A DNA stretch of 64,000 nucleotides from Pseudomonas viridiflava (GTDB lineage Bacteria > Pseudomonadota > Gammaproteobacteria > Pseudomonadales > Pseudomonadaceae). The notes below the pieces were generated by a model. It was not told the origin of the DNA, did not search any database, and saw only the letters and a program-made list of their open reading frames with translations. The stretch spans positions 33,179 to 97,178 of the forward strand of contig NZ_UTHA01000294.1 in NCBI RefSeq assembly GCF_900582195.1. Reading direction: 5' to 3'. The stretch's first letter is position 1; each line of letters starts with the position of its first letter. The position numbers and the translations under genes are program-made. Below, piece by piece: positions 15,329 to 23,945 of this stretch.

Positions 15329-16894
15329 TTAAAACCAGGTTTCCATCTGGATGCCGTATTGCCACACCCCTCCCGCCTGGAAGTCGGACATGCCAAAGGA
15401 GTCGTTAGTACTGAACCTGTCCAGATCCGAAGACCAGTTCATGTAGCTGGCGAACACTCGCAACTCCGGACGCGAGAGTAGATCGCCGACGTCGAGTTTG
15501 AATGTCGGGGCGACCGTGAATTTCCAGAAGTTACCGTCGACCGCATTACGTTGTAGATAGCCCTTGGGGTCGAGGTTCATGGTTTGCCAGCTCATTTCGT
15601 AGGCCATTTCGAAGTTGCTGTTGATTCTGTTGGCCAGTCGCACGTTGAGGGTCAGCCAGCGGTAGTCGTCACCCTTGACGTATCGATCCTTGCTCTGTTC
15701 GGCCAGCAAACTAGGCCCGATGCGCCAGTCAGAGGTCAGCGGGGTCTCACCGTAAAGCGCCAGACGCAGCGCGCGGGCGTCGTCGATCAACTCACCGTCC
15801 GAGCCAACGTTCTTGACCTCTGCTCCCAGGCCTTGCCCATAGAGCAGCGCCGTTTTGAAGAAGCCTTCCCTGCCGAAAAAGCTTTTCTGGTGATTGGCCA
15901 GCATGCTGTGCACGCCGGAATCCGCAGGCGTCAAACCGGCTTTGTTGGTGCGGGTGCCGACATCGTTTTTCTTTGCGCCGATGGCGTTGTACATCCACTG
16001 CCACTGGCCATCCTCGAAGAACTGGTTGGAGGTCAGGATGTAGCTTTCCACATCGGCATTAATTCCGCCTTGACTGAAATCCCCGTAGCTACGCCCAATC
16101 AAGGAGTAGTTCGAGCGCAAATGCTTGTTCATCTGCACATCGTAAATTCCACCGCCGGTGCCAGCCAGGTAAACGACGTCCGAGTCCAGCCAGTGGATAT
16201 CGAAATTATCTCTATCGAAGCGCTTGCCCGCCCACAACGTGGCGTTCTCGAAGACTGAATTGCCTTTGAATGCAGCGACATGGTCGAGCGTGGCGAACAC
16301 CTGGCGTACGTTGAGTTTGCTTTCGTCGGCCGTCCAGTCGTTGGAGCTTTCCACACCGTCAGCGATGGAGACCGTGAATTTGGAACGGGTACCGTTTTGC
16401 GCATAAAGCTCTTTCGACAGGTCGATACGCATGTAGGTGTCGTCCTCGTTACCGAGTCGCCCGACTGCCCCGCCCACCGAACCGGCCGGCGTTGTATAAG
16501 GGCCGCCACGCCCGCCACCCAGCCCCTCGTCGACCAGCAGCCCGGAGCGCGCATAGCCGTTGAAGCTGAACCCGTCGGTGAGATGTCCCGCATTACCCTC
16601 CTTCTCCAGGCTTTGCTGACGGGCTTCAAGTTTTGCCAGTCGGGTGTCCAGAGCAGGTGCCGAAATGGCTGTTGCGTTAGCCGCAACGGGTTGCAAGGGC
16701 GGCGCCGCGAGTTTGATCTGCTGCAATTCCCGGGCAAGTGTCTGAGTCTGCTGTTCGGCCGTGGCTGCACGCTTTTCCGCTGCGCTGGCACGCGCTTCAA
16801 GTGCGGCCAGGCGCTCTTCCAGTGTCGCGGCCTGAGAAGCCGCCGCCGATGTGCCGAGCACGCCGACCAGTAGCCAGCTTGATCCTTTCTGCAT
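15329..16894 (-). CDS. LamB/ScrY-type sugar-specific outer-membrane porin
   Basis: This 521-residue protein has a signal peptide (MQKGSSWLLVGVLGTSAAASQA). A coiled coil of about 65 residues follows (LEERLAALEARASAAEKRAATAEQQ and on), then an 18-stranded-barrel-like domain opening GFSFNGYARSGLLVDE and ending MQYGIQMETWF-like (Q-YGIQMETWF). The N-terminal coiled coil plus maltoporin barrel is the plan of the sucrose porin ScrY. The ATG at 16894 has AGGGA upstream; the 117 codons open above it run through the intergenic region. It is divergent from the ABC transporter genes with 166 bp between, where the GTTAACGTTAAC operator lies. It should admit sucrose or a related fructoside. Confidence 0.88.
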   Translation of the reverse strand: MQKGSSWLLVGVLGTSAAASQAATLEERLAALEARASAAEKRAATAEQQTQTLARELQQIKLAAPPLQPVAANATAISAPALDTRLAKLEARQQSLEKEGNAGHLTDGFSFNGYARSGLLVDEGLGGGRGGPYTTPAGSVGGAVGRLGNEDDTYMRIDLSKELYAQNGTRSKFTVSIADGVESSNDWTADESKLNVRQVFATLDHVAAFKGNSVFENATLWAGKRFDRDNFDIHWLDSDVVYLAGTGGGIYDVQMNKHLRSNYSLIGRSYGDFSQGGINADVESYILTSNQFFEDGQWQWMYNAIGAKKNDVGTRTNKAGLTPADSGVHSMLANHQKSFFGREGFFKTALLYGQGLGAEVKNVGSDGELIDDARALRLALYGETPLTSDWRIGPSLLAEQSKDRYVKGDDYRWLTLNVRLANRINSNFEMAYEMSWQTMNLDPKGYLQRNAVDGNFWKFTVAPTFKLDVGDLLSRPELRVFASYMNWSSDLDRFSTNDSFGMSDFQAGGVWQYGIQMETWF

Positions 16895-17018
16895 GTTGAT
16901 TCCCTGTTTTGTTTTTATTTTTTGGTTGCCGCAGTTGCCTTTTTTGCGTGAGTGGCGAGTTGTCACAAACGACAAAAAAAGGATGCCTCCTCGCAAATAC
17001 GCTGCTACATTTGGCGAT

Positions 17019-17030
17019 GTTAACGTTAAC
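17019..17030. promoter_or_regulatory. Perfect palindromic operator for the sucrose regulon LacI protein
   Basis: GTTAACGTTAAC is a perfect 12-bp palindrome with the central CpG typical of LacI/GalR operators. It lies between the divergent porin (start 16894) and binding-protein gene (start 17061), 30 bp before the latter. The LacI gene at 22906 is the likely repressor. Confidence 0.78.
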
Positions 17031-17060
17031 TTTTCTAAAAACAAAAATAAAGGACGCTCG

Positions 17061-18335
17061 ATGAAACACCTGAAATCGCTCCTGCCAGTCGCATTGATCA
17101 CCCTGTCTGCCGCACTGCCATCCGTCTCGAACGCAACCGATCTGACGATCTCTTGCGGTGCGGTGGGTGCGGAGTTGCAACTGTGCAAAGAGGCCGTCGA
17201 GACATGGTCGAAACAGACCGGCAACAACGTCGAGGTGGTCTCCACGCCTAACTCGGCAACCGAAAGGTTGTCGTTCTACCAGCAGATCCTCAGTGCGCAG
17301 TCCACCGACATCGACATCATTCAAATCGACATGGTGTGGCCGGGGATGCTGGCCAAACACCTGCTGGATCTGCGTGAGGCGCTTCCCGCCTACGCGACCC
17401 AAGGCTACTTCCAGGCGCAGATCGATAACGCCACGGTCAACGGACGGCTGGTGACGATGCCATGGTTCACCGACTCGGGGCTGCTGTATTACCGCAAGGA
17501 CTTGCTTGAGAAATACAACAAACAGGTTCCTCAGACGTGGGAGGAAATGACCGCTACCGCCAGGGATGTGCAACAGGCCGAGCGCAACGCCGGCAACGCC
17601 AATCTCTGGGGTTATATCTTTCAGGGACGTGCCTACGAAGGGCTGACGTGTAATGCGCTGGAGTGGATCAGCAGCCAGCCGCAAGGCGGACTGATCAATC
17701 AACGCGGCGACATCGTGGTCAACAGTCAGGCCTCAAGAGCGGCGTTGACCCTGGCGAAAAGCTGGGTCGGCGACATCTCCCCGCGTGGCGTGCTCAATTA
17801 CACCGAGGAAGAAGGACGTGGCGTATTCCAGTCGGGCAATGCGCTGTTCATGCGTAACTGGCCTTATGTCTGGGCCCTGGTGCAAAGCCAGGACAGTGCC
17901 GTAAAGGACAAGGTCGGCGTCGCCCCCCTGCCCCGCGGCGGCGAAACCGGCGAGCATGCCTCCACCCTTGGTGGCTGGGGCCTGGCGGTATCGCGTTACA
18001 GCGCTCATCCCAAACTTGCCGCCGAGTTGGTGAGCTACCTGAGCAGTGCCCAAGAGCAAAAACGTCGAGCGCTGAAAGGCGCCTACAACCCGGTAATCGA
18101 GTCGCTGTATCAAGATCCCGAGTTGCTCGCGGCCATGCCTTATTACGCTCAGCTGCACAGCATTCTCAACGCTGGAGTCATGCGCCCCGCTTCAATCACC
18201 GCCGATCGCTATCCACGGGTTTCCAATGCGTTCTTCGATCGGGTGCATGGCGTGCTGGCGGGCGAGTTGCCCGTCGATCAGGCGCTGGCCGAACTGGAAA
18301 GCGAACTCACGCGCATCAAACGCCGGAACTGGTAA
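17061..18335 (+). CDS. ABC transporter sugar-binding protein (family 1 solute-binding)
   Basis: This 424-residue exported protein has a signal peptide (MKHLKSLLPVALITLSAALPSVSNA). The mature domain has the family 1 features: LCKEAVETWSKQTGNNVEVVSTPN near the start, IDIIQIDMVWPGML, MPWFTDSGLLYYRKDLLEKY and LGGWGLAVSRYSAHP. AAAGGA sits upstream of the ATG. It is the first gene of the run binding protein, two permeases, ATPase, GH32. Family members bind maltose, trehalose, sucrose or other alpha-glucosides. The GH32 enzyme at the end of the operon points to sucrose or a fructoside. The LacI operator 30 bp upstream indicates repression without substrate. Confidence 0.87.
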   Translation: MKHLKSLLPVALITLSAALPSVSNATDLTISCGAVGAELQLCKEAVETWSKQTGNNVEVVSTPNSATERLSFYQQILSAQSTDIDIIQIDMVWPGMLAKHLLDLREALPAYATQGYFQAQIDNATVNGRLVTMPWFTDSGLLYYRKDLLEKYNKQVPQTWEEMTATARDVQQAERNAGNANLWGYIFQGRAYEGLTCNALEWISSQPQGGLINQRGDIVVNSQASRAALTLAKSWVGDISPRGVLNYTEEEGRGVFQSGNALFMRNWPYVWALVQSQDSAVKDKVGVAPLPRGGETGEHASTLGGWGLAVSRYSAHPKLAAELVSYLSSAQEQKRRALKGAYNPVIESLYQDPELLAAMPYYAQLHSILNAGVMRPASITADRYPRVSNAFFDRVHGVLAGELPVDQALAELESELTRIKRRNW

Positions 18336-18356
18336 GCCACAAGGAAGGAAATCACC

Positions 18357-19319
18357 ATGTCTGTCTCTACGACCCATGCCCCCTTTGACGAGCTGCTGCT
18401 CACGAGGGAAACGCCTGTACAACGTCGCCGGGTGCGCGCTGCCTGGCTGTTTCTGACGCCAATGCTGGTCTGCCTGGCCCTGGTGGCAGCCTGGCCGCTG
18501 CTGCGCACATTCTGGTTCAGCCTGACTGACGCCAGCCTGGCAGACACCGGTGGCGCAACCTTCATCGGCTTGAGCAATTATCTGTTGTTCCGCGATTCCG
18601 GCTGGTCGGGCATCCTCGTCGATCCGCAGTGGTGGAATGCAGTGCGCAACACGCTGTATTTCACGGTGGTCTCGGTGGGACTGGAGGTCGTGCTGGGGCT
18701 GTTGGTGGCGTTGCTGCTGAACATCAAGTTCACCGGCCGTTCTCTGGTGCGTGCGTTGATTCTGATTCCGTGGGCGATTCCGACGATTGTCTCGGCGAAG
18801 ATCTGGTCATGGATGCTCAACGACCAGTTCGGCATCATCAATCACCTGATGCTCAGCCTCGGCCTGATTGACGCGCCTCTGGCCTGGACGGCAGATGCCG
18901 ACCTGTCGATGTGGGCGGTGATCATCGTTGATGTCTGGAAGACCGTGCCTTTCGTCACGCTGCTGATGCTGGCGGCCTTGCAGATGTTGCCGAGCGATTG
19001 CTACGAAGCGGCCAGGGTCGATGGCATTCATCCGCTGAACGTGTTCTGGCGTGTCACGCTGCCACTGTTGATGCCTGCACTGTTGGTGGCGGCGATCTTC
19101 CGCATCCTCGATTCCTTGCGTGTATTCGACGTCATCTATGTGCTGACCTCGAACTCGTCGAGCACCATGAGCATGTCGGTGTATGCCCGCCAGCACCTGG
19201 TGGAGTTCCAGGACGTCGGTTACGGCAGCGCGGCGTCGACGCTGTTGTTTCTCGTGGTCGCGGTGATCGCCATGCTTTATCTCTACCTCGGACGCCGTCA
19301 ACTGGAGGTCCGCGCATGA
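18357..19319 (+). CDS. ABC sugar transporter permease, MalF/UgpA type
   Basis: This 320-residue membrane protein has about six helices, starting with AAWLFLTPMLVCLALVAAWPLL. The EAA loop EAARVDGIHPLNVFWRVTLPLL, which contacts the ATPase, is near residue 215-235. It starts 21 bp after the binding-protein stop with AAGGAAG upstream, and its last codon overlaps the start of the second permease by 4 bp (ATGA). It forms half of the membrane channel of the sugar importer. Confidence 0.9.
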   Translation: MSVSTTHAPFDELLLTRETPVQRRRVRAAWLFLTPMLVCLALVAAWPLLRTFWFSLTDASLADTGGATFIGLSNYLLFRDSGWSGILVDPQWWNAVRNTLYFTVVSVGLEVVLGLLVALLLNIKFTGRSLVRALILIPWAIPTIVSAKIWSWMLNDQFGIINHLMLSLGLIDAPLAWTADADLSMWAVIIVDVWKTVPFVTLLMLAALQMLPSDCYEAARVDGIHPLNVFWRVTLPLLMPALLVAAIFRILDSLRVFDVIYVLTSNSSSTMSMSVYARQHLVEFQDVGYGSAASTLLFLVVAVIAMLYLYLGRRQLEVRA

Positions 19320-20158
19320 GCCCGCGCCTTGTAAAAAAAGCACTGTTGCGCCTCGGGTTCTGGTGCCTGATCGGGGTGTTGCTGCTGTATGCGGTTTTCC
19401 CGTTCTACTACGCCATCGTGACGTCACTGAAGCCCTCCAGCGCCTTGTTCGAAGTGAGTTATTGGATCGAACATCCTGACTTCTCCAATTACGCGGCGGT
19501 CCTCCACCAGGCCTCATTCCTGCGAGCGATCGGTAATTCGCTGGTGGTTGCGCTGTGCGTGGTCACCCTGGCGCTGTTCCTCAGCCTGACCGCTGCCTAT
19601 GCCTTGGGCCGAGTGAAATTCCGTGGGCGTGGCACGGTGTTGATGATGGTGCTTGGCGTGTCAATGTTTCCCCAGGTCGCGGTGCTGTCGGGACTGTTCG
19701 AAGTGATCCGCGCCTTGGGTCTTTACAACACCTCGTGGGCGCTGATCCTCAGCTACACGATTTTCACCCTGCCCTTCACCGTCTGGGTGCTGACCACGTT
19801 CATGGGGCAACTGCCCCATGAACTGGAGGAAGCGGCAATCATGGATGGTGCGTCCCCGTGGGTGACGCTGACCCGCGTGCTGTTGCCGCTGCTCTGGCCT
19901 GCACTGGTCACCACTGGCTTGCTGGCCTTCATCGCCGCGTGGAACGAGTTCCTGTTTGCCCTGACGTTCACCCTCACCGACAGCCAACGCACGGTGCCGG
20001 TTGCCATCGCCTTGATTTCCGGTGGCAGCCCCCATGAGTTGCCTTGGGGCTTGTTGATGGCTGCCTCGGTTCTGGTCACCGTCCCACTGGTGATTCTGGT
20101 GCTGATCTTCCAGCGCCGAATCGTTTCCGGTCTCACTGCCGGCGCGTTAAAGGGTTGA
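19316..20158 (+). CDS. ABC sugar transporter permease, MalG type
   Basis: This 280-residue permease has six predicted helices and the EAA loop EEAAIMDGASPWVTLTRVLLPLL (about residues 174-196). It starts at an ATG at 19316 that overlaps the stop of the first permease by 4 bp, so translation is coupled; the longer upstream frame is the shadow of that gene. It pairs with the MalF-type subunit as the import channel. The short C-terminus ends with FQRRIVSGLTAGALKG, a sequence common in this subfamily. Confidence 0.9.
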   Translation: MSPRLVKKALLRLGFWCLIGVLLLYAVFPFYYAIVTSLKPSSALFEVSYWIEHPDFSNYAAVLHQASFLRAIGNSLVVALCVVTLALFLSLTAAYALGRVKFRGRGTVLMMVLGVSMFPQVAVLSGLFEVIRALGLYNTSWALILSYTIFTLPFTVWVLTTFMGQLPHELEEAAIMDGASPWVTLTRVLLPLLWPALVTTGLLAFIAAWNEFLFALTFTLTDSQRTVPVAIALISGGSPHELPWGLLMAASVLVTVPLVILVLIFQRRIVSGLTAGALKG

Positions 20159-20185
20159 TGCCCAACAAAGACAAGGAACAGCATC

Positions 20186-21331
20186 GTGATCAAATTGAAA
20201 CTGGACAACGTGAACAAACAATTGGGCGGCGCGCGGATTCTTCGCGACATCAACCTGGAAATCGCTACGGGTGAATTCGTGGTGTTCGTCGGTCCTTCGG
20301 GTTGCGGAAAGTCGACGCTGCTGCGCCTGATCGCCGGACTGGATTCGATCTGTGCCGGTGATCTGTTGATCGACGGGCGGCGGGTCAACGACCTCGAACC
20401 ACGCGAACGTGGCGTCGGCATGGTGTTTCAGTCCTATGCGCTGTACCCGCACATGAGCGTCTACGACAACATCAGTTTCGGTCTCAAACTGGCCAGGACT
20501 GAAAAGACCAGCCTGCGCGAGCGGGTGTTGAAAACTGCACAAATCCTGCAATTGGACAAACTGCTGCAACGCAAACCAAAAGAGTTGTCTGGAGGGCAGC
20601 GTCAGCGTGTGGCCATGGGCAGGGCCATGGCGCGGGAACCGGACATTTTGTTGTTCGATGAGCCGCTGTCCAACCTGGATGCCTCCTTGCGGGTGCAGAT
20701 GCGCAACGAAATCGCCCGACTGCATGCGCGACTGCGCTCAACCATGATCTACGTCACTCACGATCAGGTGGAGGCGATGACCTTGGCCGACAAAATTGTT
20801 GTGCTCAATGGCGGCCATGTAGAGCAGGTCGGCTCACCGCGCGAACTCTATGAGCGTCCGGCCAGCCGCTTTGTCGCCGGTTTTCTCGGTTCGCCGAGAA
20901 TGAATTTCCTCCCGGCACGCTTGCATGCACCGGGTGAAACCAGCCTGGTCGATACTCCGGTTTTGGGAATGACCGCCCTGCCCTTCGACAGCTCGAACCT
21001 GGCGGCGGACGCCTCGCTGAGCCTAGGCGTTCGCCCGGAACACCTGTCGCTCAAATCGGCGCCAGGAACCGCTGGCGTCGTCGTGACCGGGGTCGAATAC
21101 CTCGGCAGTGAAACCTATGTGCACCTGGATACCGGGCAGGACGAGCCATTGATCTGTCGTTGTGACGTCAACGCCGGATGGCAGACAGGCGATCGGGTCG
21201 AACTGCAGCCGGACATCGACAAGATCCACCTGTTCGACAGCGACGGCTTGGCGTTGAAGCGCCACCCGCACGCCATTGAATCCGTGGCGGATGACCTCTC
21301 TCTGCGCTCAATCCGGGCACACGCCCTATGA
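20186..21331 (+). CDS. ABC sugar transporter ATPase, MalK/UgpC type
   Basis: This 381-residue ATPase has Walker A (GPSGCGKST, about residues 36-44), the Q loop VFQSYALYPHMSVYDN, the signature LSGGQRQRV (about 134-142), Walker B (DILLFDEPLSNLD) and the switch His in YVTHDQVEAM. A C-terminal regulatory MalK/OB region of about 140 residues follows, with GVRPEHLSL. It starts with GTG at 20186 after AAGGAAC. Its stop overlaps the GH32 start by 4 bp. MalK-type ATPases energise several sugar importers; here it lies in one operon with its own channel. Confidence 0.92.
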   Translation: MIKLKLDNVNKQLGGARILRDINLEIATGEFVVFVGPSGCGKSTLLRLIAGLDSICAGDLLIDGRRVNDLEPRERGVGMVFQSYALYPHMSVYDNISFGLKLARTEKTSLRERVLKTAQILQLDKLLQRKPKELSGGQRQRVAMGRAMAREPDILLFDEPLSNLDASLRVQMRNEIARLHARLRSTMIYVTHDQVEAMTLADKIVVLNGGHVEQVGSPRELYERPASRFVAGFLGSPRMNFLPARLHAPGETSLVDTPVLGMTALPFDSSNLAADASLSLGVRPEHLSLKSAPGTAGVVVTGVEYLGSETYVHLDTGQDEPLICRCDVNAGWQTGDRVELQPDIDKIHLFDSDGLALKRHPHAIESVADDLSLRSIRAHAL

Positions 21332-22830
21332 CCTTGTCTTTGAATACCCCGAGCGATCCCATGTCTTCGACCCTTGACCTTGCGCAGCGCGCACTGGCTG
21401 ACAGCCAGTCCCGCGTCATTGAGGATTATCGACCCGGTTATCATATTGCCCCGCCGGCAGGCTGGATGAACGACCCGAACGGGGTTGTGTACTTTCGTGG
21501 CGAGTACCACGTGTTCTATCAGCATCACCCCTTCGACGCGAAATGGGGCCCGATGTATTGGGGCCACGCCAAGAGTGCCGATCTGGTGCATTGGCAACAC
21601 CTGCCCATTGCGCTGGCACCCGGCGATGACTGCGACCGCGACGGCTGTTTTTCCGGTAGCGCCGTGGTCTGTGGCGATACCCTGGCGCTGATCTACACCG
21701 GGCACACCTGGCTGGGGGAAATGGGTGACGAGCGCTTGATCCGACAGGTTCAGTGCCTGGCAACCAGCAACGACGGCATCCGCTTCGTCAAACACGGCGC
21801 AGTGATCGACAGCGCGCCGCAAGACAGCATCATGCACTTCCGTGACCCCAAGGTCTGGCAGGACGATGGCTATTGGTACCTGATTGCCGGCGCACGTCTG
21901 GGCGACAGACCGCTGCTGCCGTTGTATCGCTCCACGGATCTGCACGTCTGGGAATTCCTCGACTATGTGTCCGCCGGCAGCGAGGGCGATGGCTATATGT
22001 GGGAATGCCCGGACCTGTTTCGCCTGAATGGCCGCGATGTGCTGCTGTACTCGCCACAGGGCATGCAAGCCGACGGTTATGACCGGCTCAACAAGTACCA
22101 GACCGGTTATCGAGTGGGCCAGCTCGATAACCAGTGGCACTTCACGGGCGGGCCTTTTATCGAGCTGGATAACGGCCACGATTTCTATGCGGCGCAAACG
22201 CTGTTGGCCACCGATGGTCGGCGCCTCGTATGGGCGTGGCTGGACATGTGGGAAAGCCCGATGCCGAGCCAGGCCCATCACTGGTGCGGCATGCTCGGAT
22301 TGCCCCGCGAATTGGAACTGTGCGCCGATCGTCTTTGCGTGTATCCGGCACGGGAACTCACCGCGCTGCGAATGACGCCATTGCCGGGGACGCCGTGGTG
22401 GGAAGCGTCGGGAACCCGCTCGGTACCGCAAGTGAAAGGCGACATGCTGGAAGTCCATGTGCATCTGGATCTGCTCGGCTGCACTGACGGCCACTTGGGA
22501 GTCGCCTTGCGCTGCAGCGACGATGGCCGTGAAGAAACCCTGCTCTATTACGATGCATCACTGCAGCGTCTGGTGCTCGACCGCAGCCGCTCGGGTGCGC
22601 AAGTATCAGGCCAGCGCAGCGTCTCGATAAACCCGACGCAAGAGCGACTCGAGCTGCGCGTGTTCCTCGATCGCTCATCCATTGAGGTATTCGACGAAAG
22701 CGGCCGCTTCAGCCTCAGCAGTCGCCTCTATCCGCGCGCCGACAGTCTCGGCGTGAAGCTGGTGGCAAGTGGAAATGGCGGGCGTGTTTCGATTCCCAGG
22801 GCATGGCCGCTGGGTTCTGGATGGTCATGA
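21328..22830 (+). CDS. Glycoside hydrolase family 32 (sucrose or fructan hydrolase)
   Basis: This 500-residue enzyme has all three GH32 acidic motifs: WMNDPNG (nucleophile Asp, about residue 50), FRDPK (transition-state Asp, about 172) and WECPDLF (acid/base Glu, about 226). A C-terminal beta sandwich follows, with LRVFLDRSSIEVFDESGRFSLSSRLYP. There is no signal peptide, so it acts in the cytoplasm on sugar delivered by the ABC importer. The ATG at 21328 overlaps the ATPase stop (ATGA). Because uptake is ABC-driven rather than PTS, the substrate should be unphosphorylated sucrose or a short fructoside. It yields glucose and fructose. Confidence 0.9.
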   Translation: MTLSLNTPSDPMSSTLDLAQRALADSQSRVIEDYRPGYHIAPPAGWMNDPNGVVYFRGEYHVFYQHHPFDAKWGPMYWGHAKSADLVHWQHLPIALAPGDDCDRDGCFSGSAVVCGDTLALIYTGHTWLGEMGDERLIRQVQCLATSNDGIRFVKHGAVIDSAPQDSIMHFRDPKVWQDDGYWYLIAGARLGDRPLLPLYRSTDLHVWEFLDYVSAGSEGDGYMWECPDLFRLNGRDVLLYSPQGMQADGYDRLNKYQTGYRVGQLDNQWHFTGGPFIELDNGHDFYAAQTLLATDGRRLVWAWLDMWESPMPSQAHHWCGMLGLPRELELCADRLCVYPARELTALRMTPLPGTPWWEASGTRSVPQVKGDMLEVHVHLDLLGCTDGHLGVALRCSDDGREETLLYYDASLQRLVLDRSRSGAQVSGQRSVSINPTQERLELRVFLDRSSIEVFDESGRFSLSSRLYPRADSLGVKLVASGNGGRVSIPRAWPLGSGWS

Positions 22831-22905
22831 GCGGCGTCATTCGAGTCGCGAGAAACCCAGGCCCTGTGTCATGATTCTGCGCCAACCTGACCGGCCGCAC
22901 TTCGC

Positions 22906-23898
22906 ATGACTTCAGTGAAAGACGTTGCACAGCTGGCCGGCGTGTCCCTGATGACGGTGTCTCGAGCGCTCAATACTCCGGAAAAACTGAGCCCCGAAAC
23001 CCTTCTACGGGTGCGTCGCGCCATTGATGAACTGCAATTCGTACCCAGCCTGTCAGCGCGCAAGATGCGCGGTGACAACCTCCAGTCGCGCACCATCGGG
23101 GTGTTTGCGCTGGACACCGCGACCACACCCTTCGCGGTCGAGCTGCTGCTGTCCATTGAACAGACCGCACAGCAGGCAGGCTGGAATGTCTTTATCCTCA
23201 ACCTGCTGAGCAACCCGCCCACCGACCAGAACATCGACCTCATGCTGTCGCACCGTCCGGACGGCTTGATCTTCAGCGCCATGGGGTTTCGCCAGGTAAG
23301 CATTCCTGAGCGATTGAAGAGCAAGCCTCTGGTACTCGCCAATTGTCTGGCCGATGACAGCCGCCTCGTCAGCTATGTGCCCGACGACGAAACGGGCCAG
23401 TATCGCGCCGTACACCACGCGTTGAGCCTCGGCTACAAACGTCCTCTGTGTATCAATCTGCCGAAACAGAGTCTGGCATGGGGGCTGCGACAAAAAGGTC
23501 TGCAGCGTGCCTGTCAGGCATTCGGACTGGCGCCTGACACGCTCCTGCAATACGACCTGTCCGATCATGATGCCTACAGTGAAACAGCCGCTATCCTCGA
23601 CCGCCATGTCATTGATGGTCGCCCCCAATTCGATATTTTGATCTGTGGCAACGACCGCATTGCCTTTTGTGCCTATCAGTTGTTGTTGGGGCGTGGCCTG
23701 AAAATTCCCGACGATGTCGCCGTCCTCGGCTACGACAACATGATCGGCATTGCCGAGTTGTTCATCCCGCCGCTGACCACCGTGCAACTGCCGTACTACG
23801 AAATCGGGCGCCAGGCTGCACGGCATCTGATCGAGACCCTCGAGCTATCGGGAACTCAGCGCGTTGACTGTCCATTGGTGCTCAGGACATCACTGTAA
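22906..23898 (+). CDS. LacI-family repressor of the sucrose operon
   Basis: This 330-residue regulator has an N-terminal LacI helix-turn-helix (VKDVAQLAGVSLMTVSRALNTPEKLSPETLLRVRRAI), a hinge near residue 55, and a periplasmic-binding-protein-like sensor. The sensor includes GVFALDTATTPFAVELLLSIE and VLGYDNMIGIAELFIPPLTTVQLP. It starts 75 bp after the GH32 stop and reads the same way, so it may be the last gene of the operon or have its own promoter. The palindrome at 17019-17030 is the obvious target. Confidence 0.9.
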   Translation: MTSVKDVAQLAGVSLMTVSRALNTPEKLSPETLLRVRRAIDELQFVPSLSARKMRGDNLQSRTIGVFALDTATTPFAVELLLSIEQTAQQAGWNVFILNLLSNPPTDQNIDLMLSHRPDGLIFSAMGFRQVSIPERLKSKPLVLANCLADDSRLVSYVPDDETGQYRAVHHALSLGYKRPLCINLPKQSLAWGLRQKGLQRACQAFGLAPDTLLQYDLSDHDAYSETAAILDRHVIDGRPQFDILICGNDRIAFCAYQLLLGRGLKIPDDVAVLGYDNMIGIAELFIPPLTTVQLPYYEIGRQAARHLIETLELSGTQRVDCPLVLRTSL

Positions 23899-23945
23899 GA
23901 GTGGGTCAGCTCGCTGATAGCACGCTTTTGATTTTCCGAGTGGAA

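Noticed and set aside
16895..17245. N-terminal extension of the porin gene
   Set aside because: It crosses the divergent promoter and operator and lacks a signal peptide; the ATG at 16894 with AGGGA and signal peptide is right.
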